A stretch of DNA of 64,000 nt from DATMNR01 sp963702765 (GTDB lineage Bacteria > Chloroflexota > Ktedonobacteria > Ktedonobacterales > Ktedonobacteraceae): contig CAVPEB010000005.1 of assembly GCA_963702765.1 (NCBI GenBank), positions 62,001 to 126,000 of the forward strand. Reading direction: 5' to 3'. The position numbers and the translations under genes are program-made. Below, piece after piece: positions 55,504 through 64,000 of the stretch. Under the pieces are notes generated by a model, which was given only the letters and a program-made list of their open reading frames with translations, made no database searches and was not told the DNA's origin. Position 1 is the stretch's first letter. Each line of letters begins with the position of its first letter.

Positions 55504-56373
55504 ATGATAGCAACATTTGTACTTTTCCTCCGCGAAGGACTCGAAGCTAGCCTGATTGTAAGTATCCTCTTTGCCGCGCTACGTCAATTAGATCAGATGC
55601 AAAAGGCTCGTGCTGTATGGATCGGTGTCATTCTGGCCATAGCAGCTTCTTTGCTTGGTGGTATTGCTCTTTATGTAACTGTACATAACTATATCGGCAC
55701 CACATTCCAGACTATTTTCGAGACGATAACTTATCTTGTGGCCGTAATTCTCCTTACTTCTATGACTTTCTGGATGCAGCAACATAGTCGCTCGTTGAAA
55801 AGCGAGATTACTGCCAAAGCGAGTGCTTCAGGTTCTGCATTTGCGCTCGGTCTTTTAGCGTTTTCAACGGTTGGTCGTGAAGGATTAGAAACCGCGGTCT
55901 TCACATTAGCTTTTGCATTTCGAACAAATGCACTTCTTCTCTTGACTGGCGCCTTGTTGGGTCTCCTCGCAGCGATAGGTTTATGCGTGATGATTTATCG
56001 TTTGGGTTATCGTCTCGACTTTCGCATCTTTTTCCGCGTAATGGGTATTTTGCTGCTCTTTTTTGCTGCAGGGCTACTTGGCGATGCTGTCCAAAATATG
56101 CAGCAGTTGGGTTGGATAACATTCGGCACCACACCGCTGTGGAACACTGCACATTTTCTTTCTGAAGACAGCACTCTTGGGGATATATTACATACATTCC
56201 TTGGCTATGCCGAGGCTCCGACTATTTTACAGGGTTTCGTTTACGCACTCTATCTACTTATTGCAGGCGGAATTTTTACATGGCTCACACGTAAACCTTC
56301 AATTGGGAAACCAGCAACTGCTCCTTCATCTACTCCATTAACAGCTAACAAGCAAGTACAACGTGGTTCATAG
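55504..56373 (+). CDS. FTR1-family iron permease
   Basis: About 289 residues from ATG 55504 (an in-frame extension to 55459 is unsupported). It has seven TM helices and both signature motifs, REGLEASLIV (helix 1) and REGLETAVF (helix 4), whose glutamates carry ferric iron. The C-terminus is Pro/Thr-rich. Ftr1 proteins import Fe3+ and often work with an oxidase or cupredoxin partner; the cupredoxin lipoprotein at 54.0-54.4 kb is a candidate. Probably controlled by the upstream DtxR-type regulator. Confidence 0.9.
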   Translation: MIATFVLFLREGLEASLIVSILFAALRQLDQMQKARAVWIGVILAIAASLLGGIALYVTVHNYIGTTFQTIFETITYLVAVILLTSMTFWMQQHSRSLKSEITAKASASGSAFALGLLAFSTVGREGLETAVFTLAFAFRTNALLLLTGALLGLLAAIGLCVMIYRLGYRLDFRIFFRVMGILLLFFAAGLLGDAVQNMQQLGWITFGTTPLWNTAHFLSEDSTLGDILHTFLGYAEAPTILQGFVYALYLLIAGGIFTWLTRKPSIGKPATAPSSTPLTANKQVQRGS

Positions 56374-56656
56374 GTCAGGTGTTTTGCGAATTGCATTAAA
56401 AAGCCAGGATATTTCGAGGTAATTCGTGATAATTTAGCGTTTTTGCTCCGAATAATTGCTAAACTTTCAGCTTCAGGTTATAATTGTAAATATCAGACTC
56501 GGATATAGATGCCAAATCAGGTATACAAGTGTTTCTGAGTGATCTGATATTTACATGTATACAAATATATGTATGGCATTCGCAACGTAAGCACCATTTC
56601 TGAAAAAGCTTGTACATTGTTGTCTCGTTCCTCTAATTCCCAAGAAAGGAGCTTTT

Positions 56657-58030
56657 ATGCTTCGGGAACCAATCACCATTAATCGTAAGCATGTAGAAGA
56701 GATTGTCGCTCGTGAAGAAGCGGAGTTTCGCAGACGCACTCCCAGTTCGAAAAAAATCCACAAACGTGCTGAATCTTCATTGCCAATGGGAGTGTCAAGC
56801 TCATTTCAGGCAATCCCACCTTATCCTCTTTTCGTAGATCGTGCAGTAGGCAGTCATATATGGGATATCGATGGGAATGAGTATGTCGATTTTCACCTGG
56901 CTTTTGGTAGCCTGCTTGTTGGGCATTCGCATCCATTATTGGTAGAGACCTTGCGTGATCAGCTTGGCAAGGGTAGCCTTTATTCTTTACCCTGTCCTGA
57001 TACCGTATATTTAGCTGAAGAAATGGTGCGCCGTTTTGCACCGATTGAGCAGGTGCGTTTCTGTAATTCAGGAACAGAAGCGACAATGGATGCTATTCGC
57101 CTGGCACGAGCGCATGCTGGCCGAGATAAAATAGTGAAGATTGAGGGTTCTTATCATGGTCATCATGATACGGTCATGATGAGTACAAAGCCTTCAGTCG
57201 AGGCTGCTGGTCCGGCAGAACGACCACATACAGTGCCAGCTTCAAAAGGTATACCTGCCGATGTGAAGGGAAACACCGTTATTGCCCCTTACAACGATCC
57301 AGAGGCCTTAGATCGTATTCTGAGCGAGCATAAAGGCGAAATAGCAGCAGTCATTACCGAAGCCGTATTAATGAATGTTGGTATCATGCTGCCAGATGAG
57401 GGTTATCTTCAAAGTGTGCGAGATATTACACGCAGACATGGTGTATTGCTGATCTTCGACGAAGTTAAAACGGGTGTAACTGTTGCACCAGGAGGTGTCA
57501 CGGAAATCTATCCTGTGGAACCAGACTTAATCTGCCTTGCGAAGTCAATTGGTGGTGGTATGCCGATCGGCGCATTTGGTGGACGGGAAGAGATCATGCG
57601 TCGTATAAATCACAGTGAAGTGTTACATCTTGGAACTTTTAATGGCAATCCTATGTCGATGCGGGCGGGATTGGTTACACTAACACAGATCTTTACTCCA
57701 GAAGCTCATGAGCATGCTAATGGACTTTCGAAACAACTTGGCGAGTCCTATATAGGCATCATTGAGGAGTTCGATTTGCCAATGCATGTAGCTCAAATTG
57801 GAGCAAAGGGTTGTGCTATGTTCCGATTCGAACGTGCTAGAAATTATCGCGCGTGGTGGGAGATCGACATGGATGTTTCCTATGCATACTGGCTTTTCCT
57901 TGCAAATCGTGGAATTTTATTCCCACCTGGCTTTGATGATCAGTGGACTGTTTCAATACAGCACACTCAGGAGGATATTGATCATCACACACATGTCTTC
58001 CATCAGTTTGTAACGGAATTAACGAAGTAG
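56657..58030 (+). CDS. Class III PLP-dependent aminotransferase (HemL-like)
   Basis: The 457-residue protein has HemL-like features: SSLPMGVSSSFQAIPPYPLFVDRAVGSHIWDIDGNEYVDFHLAFGSLLVGHSHP, RFCNSGTEATMDAIRLARA, KIEGSYHGHHD, LLIFDEVKTG and the PLP lysine in LICLAKSIGGGMPIGAFGG. The ending HTHVFHQFVTELTK is typical. It may be an aspartate or glutamate-1-semialdehyde-type transaminase; no other haem gene is near. AAAGGAGC precedes the ATG. Ends at a strong hairpin. Confidence 0.88.
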   Translation: MLREPITINRKHVEEIVAREEAEFRRRTPSSKKIHKRAESSLPMGVSSSFQAIPPYPLFVDRAVGSHIWDIDGNEYVDFHLAFGSLLVGHSHPLLVETLRDQLGKGSLYSLPCPDTVYLAEEMVRRFAPIEQVRFCNSGTEATMDAIRLARAHAGRDKIVKIEGSYHGHHDTVMMSTKPSVEAAGPAERPHTVPASKGIPADVKGNTVIAPYNDPEALDRILSEHKGEIAAVITEAVLMNVGIMLPDEGYLQSVRDITRRHGVLLIFDEVKTGVTVAPGGVTEIYPVEPDLICLAKSIGGGMPIGAFGGREEIMRRINHSEVLHLGTFNGNPMSMRAGLVTLTQIFTPEAHEHANGLSKQLGESYIGIIEEFDLPMHVAQIGAKGCAMFRFERARNYRAWWEIDMDVSYAYWLFLANRGILFPPGFDDQWTVSIQHTQEDIDHHTHVFHQFVTELTK

Positions 58031-58052
58031 ATTTTCGTAGAAACATACTATA

Positions 58053-58110
58053 CGAGTATAAAGGGGCAGGATAGGCTTCAGTTGAAAGCCGTCTTGCCCC
58101 TTTATACTCG
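58053..58110 (+). terminator. Intrinsic terminator after the aminotransferase
   Basis: A 16-bp outer stem CGAGTATAAAGGGGCA (58053-58068) with its complement (58095-58110) and an inner GGCTT/AAGCC stem. Confidence 0.85.
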
Positions 58111-58181
58111 AGCTAGCAAGCTGTGAACTATAGACGAAGCGATTGCGTTTTGCTATACTCACAGCGTGACTTTTACTCTTT

Positions 58182-59960
58182 TTGAAACGTATTCAAATCT
58201 ATTATTTGATGCATTGCATGCGGAATAGCGAAGTGCCAAAGATGAGCGGGCAAAATAATATACAGCAATTAGGTGAGAATACTACCCAGGATGATGCGAT
58301 TTTAGAGAATGTGGATGATGCACAAAAGAAAGAATTTCGACAGTCTGAACGTCCTCCAACTTCTATTTCAAGATTTCTAACAGGTCTTACACCGTTCTGG
58401 CATGATCGAATAATTGAGGCTGCGTTAGTTCTATCAATAGCACTCTATTATGTGGTCGGTAATACAAACCTGGGTAGCGGACGACTTTTTGAACTGAATC
58501 CACTCATCTCATTGCCATTTTTGTTGATTTTTGCAGTTCTCAGCTGGTATCGTTTGCCGTTTGCCGTAGCACTTATACCTTTGAGCCTTCCATACTATTT
58601 GCAACAGAAAACAATGATAAGCCACTATTCATTCAGTATTACTGAGATTGCTCTATTGACGTGCATAGTAGTGGCAGTATCGCAATTTTTGCTATACAGG
58701 GTACAGTGGAGTTATTATCTATCCTGGCGTGAACTGCGTGATCGTATAGGGCCATTTGCACTACCTATTGCGGTTTTTGTATTAGCGGCAGGTATCTCTA
58801 TCATCGTTGCAGTCTCACACAGGATAGCACTGCGTGCATTTCGTGAAGAAGTGTTCGAACCTATTCTCTATGTGTTTCTGGCGATGTTTTGCCTGCGCAC
58901 TCGCCAGGATGTTATTCGATTACTACTTGCTATGCTGTTATCTGGGATGGTGGTTGCATTAATTGGTATGGCCCAATATTTCTTGTTCAGAAATCAGCTT
59001 GTTCTGGAATTAGATGGTATTAGACGAGTCCATGCAATGTATGGAAGTGCAAATAGTATTGGACTCTTCTTTGATTATGTCTTGCCTATTGGGCTGGCCT
59101 TGCTAATGGTCAGAGCATGGACAACAACGAGTCTCTGGAAATCGAAGTGGATACTGGCAGGCACAATCGTAATTTGTTTATGTATGCTACTAGTGCTTTA
59201 TCTGAGTCAATCACGAGGAGCCTGGGTAGCAATCGGCTTTGCTTTCATATTTATCCTTGCGCTTTCAATCCGGAAACGTAAGGGTTTGCTGGTGGGTGGT
59301 TTGATTGGAATTTTTATCTTGGGTGCTATAGTGCTCGTTTTTCATAGACCTATCCTAAATTTCTTTATCGCCGGTCACCAAGATATAAATGGTATTAGCA
59401 CTGTGACAAAGCGCCTTTTTCTCTGGCTAAGCGCTCTCAGGATGATTCGTGATCACTTCTGGTTTGGTGTTGGTATGGAGAACTGGTTATGCTATTACAG
59501 CCCAAATACGGTATGTGTTAATCCTGGCATAGTTCATTATTACTGGATTTTACAAAGTCCTTTTACTGGCGCATCTACTGGTCTACAAGGCGAAGCTACA
59601 CTTTCCCATCCTCATAATATCTTGCTGCACGTATGGGTAAGTATGGGACTATTTGGTTTATTGGCTTTTATCGCTGTGCTAGCACTTTTCTTCTGGCTCT
59701 TTGGTCGTATCCTCTTATTTTTACATAAAAAAGGAACTGGACGTGATGCTGCACTGTGGTGGATGACAATTGGTGTAGGGGCTGGGATGCTTGCGGGAGT
59801 TGTCCAAGGACAAGTTGATAGTTCCTTTCTTGCACAAGATCTATCTTTTTGCTTCTGGATGCTCGTTACGGCTCTGTTATTGCTGCGCGTAATAACAGGT
59901 ACACCATGGAGAGGAAGCCTTAAACAACAGCAAATCTCCAATTCAGACGAAAGAGCATAG
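58182..59960 (+). CDS. O-antigen ligase/polymerase-like membrane protein (Wzy/WaaL type)
   Basis: 592 residues; a soluble N-terminus of about 80 residues, then 11-12 TM helices. The PF04932-type region is RVHAMYGSANSIGLFFDYVLPIGLAL and LVLYLSQSRGAWVAIGFAFIFILAL. A large extracytoplasmic loop (HFWFGVGMENWLCYYSPNTVC ... GEATLSHPHNILLHVWVSMG) contains conserved-type His and Arg/Asn residues. It may ligate or polymerise a surface glycan. The start may be ATG 58242 (MSGQNN) rather than TTG 58182. Confidence 0.82.
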   Translation: MKRIQIYYLMHCMRNSEVPKMSGQNNIQQLGENTTQDDAILENVDDAQKKEFRQSERPPTSISRFLTGLTPFWHDRIIEAALVLSIALYYVVGNTNLGSGRLFELNPLISLPFLLIFAVLSWYRLPFAVALIPLSLPYYLQQKTMISHYSFSITEIALLTCIVVAVSQFLLYRVQWSYYLSWRELRDRIGPFALPIAVFVLAAGISIIVAVSHRIALRAFREEVFEPILYVFLAMFCLRTRQDVIRLLLAMLLSGMVVALIGMAQYFLFRNQLVLELDGIRRVHAMYGSANSIGLFFDYVLPIGLALLMVRAWTTTSLWKSKWILAGTIVICLCMLLVLYLSQSRGAWVAIGFAFIFILALSIRKRKGLLVGGLIGIFILGAIVLVFHRPILNFFIAGHQDINGISTVTKRLFLWLSALRMIRDHFWFGVGMENWLCYYSPNTVCVNPGIVHYYWILQSPFTGASTGLQGEATLSHPHNILLHVWVSMGLFGLLAFIAVLALFFWLFGRILLFLHKKGTGRDAALWWMTIGVGAGMLAGVVQGQVDSSFLAQDLSFCFWMLVTALLLLRVITGTPWRGSLKQQQISNSDERA

Positions 59961-60046
59961 TACTTTGGGGTATACCTCGATGATTTGATAAGGCTAAGCT
60001 CCTGATTTTTCACAAGAACATAAACTCGGAAAGATAGGCTGTTAAA

Positions 60047-60064
60047 GAGCTATACGAGTAGCTC
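60047..60064 (-). terminator. Hairpin after the small minus-strand ORF
   Basis: GAGCTA (60047-60052) and TAGCTC (60059-60064), six-base loop, followed on the minus strand by TTTAA. It lies three bases beyond the stop of the ORF at 60068-60190. Confidence 0.55.
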
Positions 60065-60067
60065 GGC

Positions 60068-60190
60068 TTAGTTGCGATCTGGAATAATCACATCTGTATA
60101 TTCTATCTCCTTAGTAGATTTGGTTTGATTTGTCTCCCAAAATTCAATCACCTCTCGTTTAGTTCGGTGTACCATTGTACCTGAACTCAT
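60068..60190 (-). CDS. Possible small protein of 40 residues
   Basis: The frame from ATG 60188-60190 begins MSSGTMVHRTKREVIEFWET and ends YTDVIIPDRN at TAA. The amino-acid mix looks like a genuine soluble protein, and a hairpin follows at once. No convincing ribosome-binding site is seen; an alternative start is the internal ATG five codons later. I do not recognise it. It is divergent from the pseudokinase gene. Confidence 0.4.
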   Translation of the reverse strand: MSSGTMVHRTKREVIEFWETNQTKSTKEIEYTDVIIPDRN

Positions 60191-60244
60191 TGGGGGTCTA
60201 TTTACTTATCCCCGAAACTGAGACCTATTATTGTGGGGTGTCGC

Positions 60245-61753
60245 ATGTCTGAGCTACTTGAAGGTGTAATGCTGAGTGAATATCTCTTGCTGCAATGTGT
60301 CAGTAAGGGAGGGATAGCGGATGTGTATCGTGCTCGCCAGACCGAAGGCGGAAATTACGAAGTTGCAATAAAGGTATTTCGAACTGGTTATGCTCAGCGC
60401 GAGTCCTTTCGTGAATATTTTATGAGCGAGGCGGAAAAAATAGGTCAATTTGAGCATCCAAATATCTTGCCATTTCTTGAATTTGGCGAGGGAGAGGGCC
60501 TGCTTTACTCTGTTACTCCATTTGTGGCAAGTGGCACACTTGAGGATCTTTTGAGGCGTGTCGGCGGGAAGCTCAACGCAATGCAAACCTTACAAATTAT
60601 GCAACAGTTGTGCAGTGCCGTTCAGTATGCGCATGAGCATAACGTGATACATGGAAATATTAAGCCAACAAATATTTTTGTTGCAGCAGATAGCAGGATG
60701 CTCCTTTCGGATTTTGGGATAGTGAGAGGATATGATGATAGCCAACAATCACTCACCCGCATTGGTTGGGGTTCAGCCGAATATGCCGCGCCAGAACAAT
60801 CTTTGGGAGTGCTAAGAAGAGCAAGCGATATCTATTCGTTGGGTGTATTACTGTTCAGAATTCTTACGAGTGAACCACCATTTACAGGACAAACACCCGT
60901 CGAAGTATTACTTAAACATGTCCGGCAGCAACCTCCATCAGCGCGCTCATTTGACCCCAATATTTCTGATGCTGTAGATGGCGTACTGTATGTAGCATTG
61001 CAGAAACGCTCTGATGATCGTTTTGCTTCGGTGGAAGAGTTTGGTAACGCTCTGACAGAAGCTATAAGTGTTGCTCCAGTTGCTTCTCCTGTAGCTAGAG
61101 CTGTAACTCCGAAAACACACCAGCTTACACCTGATCAAATAACTATAGATCCACAGACTCCAGTACCGGCTTACATGGGTCAACCTTCATCTGTGTCTCC
61201 TATTACTCCAGCTTTTTCAATAGGACAATCTAATGCTTTATCAAATATCGTTGAGTCCTCAAAGAACAAAACTCCAAGAGTTGGGAATTTTCCTGTTGAC
61301 GAGGAAGATTCTGACAAAACTCTAGCATTCAAGACAAACTCATTGAAGGATGATGAAATTATTGAGACGAATAAGTATTGGTCAACTGAACCAGTAGAGT
61401 GGTCCCCAATTGCGAAAGAAACTGGTGATTCAGTGCCGACTACTGCAACGGAATTTTTGAAGAGCCAGCCAACATCGACAGAAAACACTACAAATGAAAC
61501 AAAATTAAAGCCAGAGTTAGATGAAGAATTCAAGAATGAAGCAAAGGCTGCAGATACACGCCTCAAAAATTTTTTGCCAATCCTAGTTGTGATCTTATTA
61601 TTAGTTGGCTTGATTGCAGCACTTCTTTCTTCATTTATCCTTTCCAATCCACCGAGTAGTGGTGATACTGGTAAAGTTCAACAGGTTGTAGAGGTTCAAT
61701 CAGTCCTAGCTAGTGTAAGTATTCGAACATCGAGCATGAGCATTTTCAGATAG
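60245..61753 (+). CDS. Transmembrane kinase-like protein lacking the catalytic aspartate
   Basis: About 502 residues from ATG 60245. The kinase fold is clear: YLLLQCVSKGGIADVYRARQ, VAIKVF (Lys about 43 kept), YAAPEQSLG, RASDIYSLGVLLFRILTSEPPF. The catalytic loop reads VIHGNIKPTNIF (about 136), so HRD has become HGN and the base Asp is lost; DFG is kept (about 156). It may bind ATP without phosphotransfer. A long Ser/Thr/Glu-rich linker leads to one TM helix (about 442-465), then only about 36 outside residues. The next gene begins 36 bases later and is similar, so the two form an operon. Confidence 0.85.
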   Translation: MSELLEGVMLSEYLLLQCVSKGGIADVYRARQTEGGNYEVAIKVFRTGYAQRESFREYFMSEAEKIGQFEHPNILPFLEFGEGEGLLYSVTPFVASGTLEDLLRRVGGKLNAMQTLQIMQQLCSAVQYAHEHNVIHGNIKPTNIFVAADSRMLLSDFGIVRGYDDSQQSLTRIGWGSAEYAAPEQSLGVLRRASDIYSLGVLLFRILTSEPPFTGQTPVEVLLKHVRQQPPSARSFDPNISDAVDGVLYVALQKRSDDRFASVEEFGNALTEAISVAPVASPVARAVTPKTHQLTPDQITIDPQTPVPAYMGQPSSVSPITPAFSIGQSNALSNIVESSKNKTPRVGNFPVDEEDSDKTLAFKTNSLKDDEIIETNKYWSTEPVEWSPIAKETGDSVPTTATEFLKSQPTSTENTTNETKLKPELDEEFKNEAKAADTRLKNFLPILVVILLLVGLIAALLSSFILSNPPSSGDTGKVQQVVEVQSVLASVSIRTSSMSIFR

Positions 61754-61789
61754 CGAAGAAAGCTATTATATGTTTTCGAAAGGATAAAG

Positions 61790-63823
61790 ATGGCGGAACT
61801 CACTGGAGTGACAGTAGGCAATTATTTTCTGCTTGAGTGTTTAGGACGCGAAGGTATGATAGAAAGCTACAGAGCGCGACCTACAACACGAGGTGGTTTT
61901 GACGTTGTCTTACGCCTCTTTCGACCCCCCTTTCCTGATCCTACCGCATTCCAGGAACATTTTGTCTCAGAGGTAGAAAAAGTTTGGCATTGTCACCATG
62001 AGCATATTCAACCTCTGCTTGAGTATGGTTCAGGAGATGAATTACTCTTTGTTGTCACCGAGTTTCCCAAAGATAAAACACTTGAGCATATACTGGAATG
62101 TGGGCAAGATGGAGAGTTGTTCGAATCATTACATGAAATTGTGGATTCGATTACACAAGTATGTAATGCCCTTCAGTACATTCATAACCGGCATATTGTG
62201 CATGGAAATATTCAGCCATCAAGCCTTTTGATTCAATCTGATCATACAGTCCTTTTGACAAATTTTAGTATGAAGCATATTTACCAGGAAAATGATCCGT
62301 TAGTGGCGCAAATTGAGGAGGGAAATGCAGCCTATGTTGCTCCTGAGCAGGTAGTTGGTATGATCACTCCGGCTAGCGACATTTATGCAGTTGGAGTGTT
62401 GCTCTACCGATTGTTGACGGGACATTTGCCTTATGATGGAGAGAGTGCAGGAGAGATTGCTCTAAAACATGCAAATGAAGCTATTCCTCCGTTACGCCAA
62501 TTTCGTCCCGATTTATCCGAAGCCGTTGAACTAGTAATACGCGTAGCTCTGGCTAAGAGTCCGGAAGCTCGTTTCCCAAGCGCCGAAGCACTGGCTAAAG
62601 CATTACTTGCAGCAATTGTAGCTGATAGCCCTCCAATTGTTTCAGTGAGGGCTCAACGGCGATTAGAGGTGCATTCGAGAAGACGAACTACCTTTACGTG
62701 GAGCCGTGCTCTATCAATGATTGCGATATTGCTGGTATTATTTGGATTGATTGGCACTCTCAATTTCTTTTCGACATTACCACAGTATTTAGAAGCTATT
62801 CCCGGTCTTCCATTTCATGCAAATATTCAGGGAAGTGTTGTAGAGACGAAGCAAGGAACGAGGGAGGGGGCAAGCCCTGCCCCTACAGCTACTTCAAATA
62901 ATGTTACTCCTTCGACTAAATCTAGAAACGGTGGCACTAAATTGCCACCGTTTCAAGTTACGCCAACAGTAAAACGAACCAGTGCGCCAATAGTCAGTGG
63001 CACTGTGAGGCCCATCATCCCACTGACCCACAACATCTTTTGTGCGTCTGGCACTCTTAAACTTGATAGTTCACAGAATTTGATGCCGTTACTGCAACAA
63101 GTTGATGTTGACTATTTAAACGCCTGTCATGAATTAACTATCTCGTTACGCGGAGATGGTAGCCGCACAAGCCTTAACAAATTAGAGCATGGAAGAATAG
63201 ACATCGCGGGTTCAGATTTAACTGCTAATCCTGGGCGAAATCTAACTGATCAACCAATCGGCGCAATGCTCTATGCCTTAATTGTTAGTCCTGATGTAGA
63301 GGTAAATGGCTTAAGCAAGGCAGAGATTCAGGATATCTTCGAGGGACATATTTCGAACTGGGCACAAGTTGGTGGTTCTAACGAAGCAATCACAGTCGTG
63401 CTCCCTCCTGTTGGAGCAAGCATTAACACAATTTTCCAATCATTTGTGTTGAACGATGTTGCTGAAAATGTGGACGCTATGCGGATCGATAAGGATTCAC
63501 CTATAATGGTGGTGCAGTCAGTTCTTCAAACACCTGGAGCGTTGAGCTTTGTGCCCCTCATGATAGCACAGCAATACAATATGAATATACTGGCCATCGA
63601 TGGAGTTGCTCCCAGCGTGCAAACCTTGCTGGATGGCACTTATACTTTTTGGAGTGTCGAACATTTTTACACTCAGAACGATGGATCAGCAGCAGTTCAA
63701 GCATATGAACGCTTCTTGAACAGTAATCAAGAACAGCAAGTTCTTCGCGAATTTGGCATTGTGCCGATGAATATGATAGATCAAAATGTGGTTGACTCTC
63801 ACGGCTCAGGGCCTGAATTATAG
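61790..63823 (+). CDS. Transmembrane pseudokinase with a PstS-like substrate-binding ectodomain
   Basis: 677 residues; AAAGGA precedes the ATG. Residues 10-270 follow the kinase fold, but the key sites are degenerate: VAIK is VVLRLF (Lys to Arg, about 42), HRD is HGN (about 138), DFG is NFS (about 158). One TM helix lies at about 306-326. A low-complexity segment follows, then from about 415 a periplasmic-binding-protein fold of the phosphate-binding type (FCASGTLKLDSSQNLMPLL, GDGSRTSLNKLEHGRIDIAGSDL, DIFEGHISNWAQVGGSNEAITVV). It appears to be a ligand sensor whose inner part is a scaffold. It is translated just after another pseudokinase. Confidence 0.85.
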   Translation: MAELTGVTVGNYFLLECLGREGMIESYRARPTTRGGFDVVLRLFRPPFPDPTAFQEHFVSEVEKVWHCHHEHIQPLLEYGSGDELLFVVTEFPKDKTLEHILECGQDGELFESLHEIVDSITQVCNALQYIHNRHIVHGNIQPSSLLIQSDHTVLLTNFSMKHIYQENDPLVAQIEEGNAAYVAPEQVVGMITPASDIYAVGVLLYRLLTGHLPYDGESAGEIALKHANEAIPPLRQFRPDLSEAVELVIRVALAKSPEARFPSAEALAKALLAAIVADSPPIVSVRAQRRLEVHSRRRTTFTWSRALSMIAILLVLFGLIGTLNFFSTLPQYLEAIPGLPFHANIQGSVVETKQGTREGASPAPTATSNNVTPSTKSRNGGTKLPPFQVTPTVKRTSAPIVSGTVRPIIPLTHNIFCASGTLKLDSSQNLMPLLQQVDVDYLNACHELTISLRGDGSRTSLNKLEHGRIDIAGSDLTANPGRNLTDQPIGAMLYALIVSPDVEVNGLSKAEIQDIFEGHISNWAQVGGSNEAITVVLPPVGASINTIFQSFVLNDVAENVDAMRIDKDSPIMVVQSVLQTPGALSFVPLMIAQQYNMNILAIDGVAPSVQTLLDGTYTFWSVEHFYTQNDGSAAVQAYERFLNSNQEQQVLREFGIVPMNMIDQNVVDSHGSGPEL

Positions 63824-63836
63824 GCTACTTTGAGTT

Positions 63837-64000
63837 TCATTTTCGTGATCTTCTGACCCAGAACACGCGTGATCCTGCAATTATTATAATTAGCAGCATG
63901 AGAGCTAAGCTTCCAAGCACAATAGGTAGCGTATAGTTTGAACCACTTGCGGCAGGAATATTATTGCGCTTAGTGTTACTCTCAATGCTTCTATTTATCG
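63837..64000 (-). CDS. C-terminal end of a membrane-anchored protein (partial)
   Basis: Fifty-three codons enter from the right edge and stop at 63837-63839. They encode a polar segment (SIESNTKRNNIPAASGSN), one TM helix (YTLPIVLGSLALMLLIIII) and a basic tail (RVFWVRRSRK), the arrangement of a C-terminal anchor with an extracellular body. There is no clear LPXTG motif. The N-terminal part is outside the window. It is convergent with the pseudokinase gene. Confidence 0.65.
   Translation of the reverse strand, partial: INRSIESNTKRNNIPAASGSNYTLPIVLGSLALMLLIIIIAGSRVFWVRRSRK

Noticed and set aside
1..64000. Programmed +1 frameshifting as the cause of all broken genes
   Set aside because: Junctions that can be localised (CTAGATT, GGCAGATG, GCTGTATAAC, TATGTGCGG) share no common heptamer, rare codon or stop context; insertion errors or recent indels explain them better.
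1..64000. rRNA, tRNA genes and CRISPR arrays
   Set aside because: Looked for by eye and none found; a short or degenerate tRNA cannot be fully excluded without a covariance search.

Overview
The window reads as a chromosomal segment of a Gram-positive-like, spore- or mycelium-forming type Chloroflexota, most like Ktedonobacteria. This is inferred from the mix of gene families: a form II CO-dehydrogenase-type operon, many Ser/Thr kinase-like proteins with unusual ectodomains, an nSTAND ATPase, zinc-ribbon LytR-CpsA-Psr proteins and lipoproteins with C-rich lipoboxes. No rRNA or tRNA gene was found to confirm it. Base composition is moderate in most of the window and visibly GC-richer at about 12.5-13.1 kb and 18.6-25 kb.

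Layout. 0-3.4 kb: a frameshifted RibD-type reductase, a membrane protein and nicotinate phosphoribosyltransferase. 3.4-7.8 kb: a long structured leader, then coxS-coxL-coxM in the form II order and with the form II active-site loop. 7.8-12.1 kb: a nitrilase-fold protein lacking its cysteine, an M29 aminopeptidase and a RepA-like AAA ATPase. 12.1-15.3 kb: interspersed repeats, a TnpB-like remnant, a broken ATP-grasp gene and an MgtC-like protein. 15.3-18.2 kb: repeats, two tandem 70-nt foldable units, then coxD (AAA) and coxE (VWA). 18.2-25.2 kb: a GC-richer accessory island with a WD40 lipoprotein, a divergent HTH-TIR-nSTAND-beta-helix protein and an IS630 element. 25.2-26.4 kb: two XdhC/CoxF-type maturation genes, so the island appears to split a CODH maturation cluster.

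26.5-36 kb is a cell-envelope signalling block: a zinc-ribbon LCP protein with an internal domain duplication, a pseudokinase-FHA protein overlapping tail-to-tail with MurJ, a transmembrane Ser/Thr kinase and ManC. 36-48 kb: gamma-glutamyltranspeptidase, a glycosyltransferase with a CysRS-like N-terminus, PepF, membrane proteins, two paralogous membrane glycosyltransferases and a MaoC/Pta fusion. 48-59 kb: an alpha/beta hydrolase, a coiled-coil membrane protein, a YqhA-like protein, an aldehyde dehydrogenase, two lipoproteins, a DtxR regulator, an FTR1 iron permease, a class III aminotransferase and an O-antigen-ligase-like protein. 60-63.8 kb: two tandem membrane pseudokinases, the second carrying a phosphate-binding-protein-like ectodomain.

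The most striking global signal is eleven apparent single-base frameshifts in eight loci. All go in the same direction (one extra base, or two lost). The IS630 transposase is the only gene that needs the opposite shift, and it has a classic A-run slippery site. Either the assembly has systematic one-base insertions, or something biological produces a one-sided indel spectrum; I saw no shared recoding motif.
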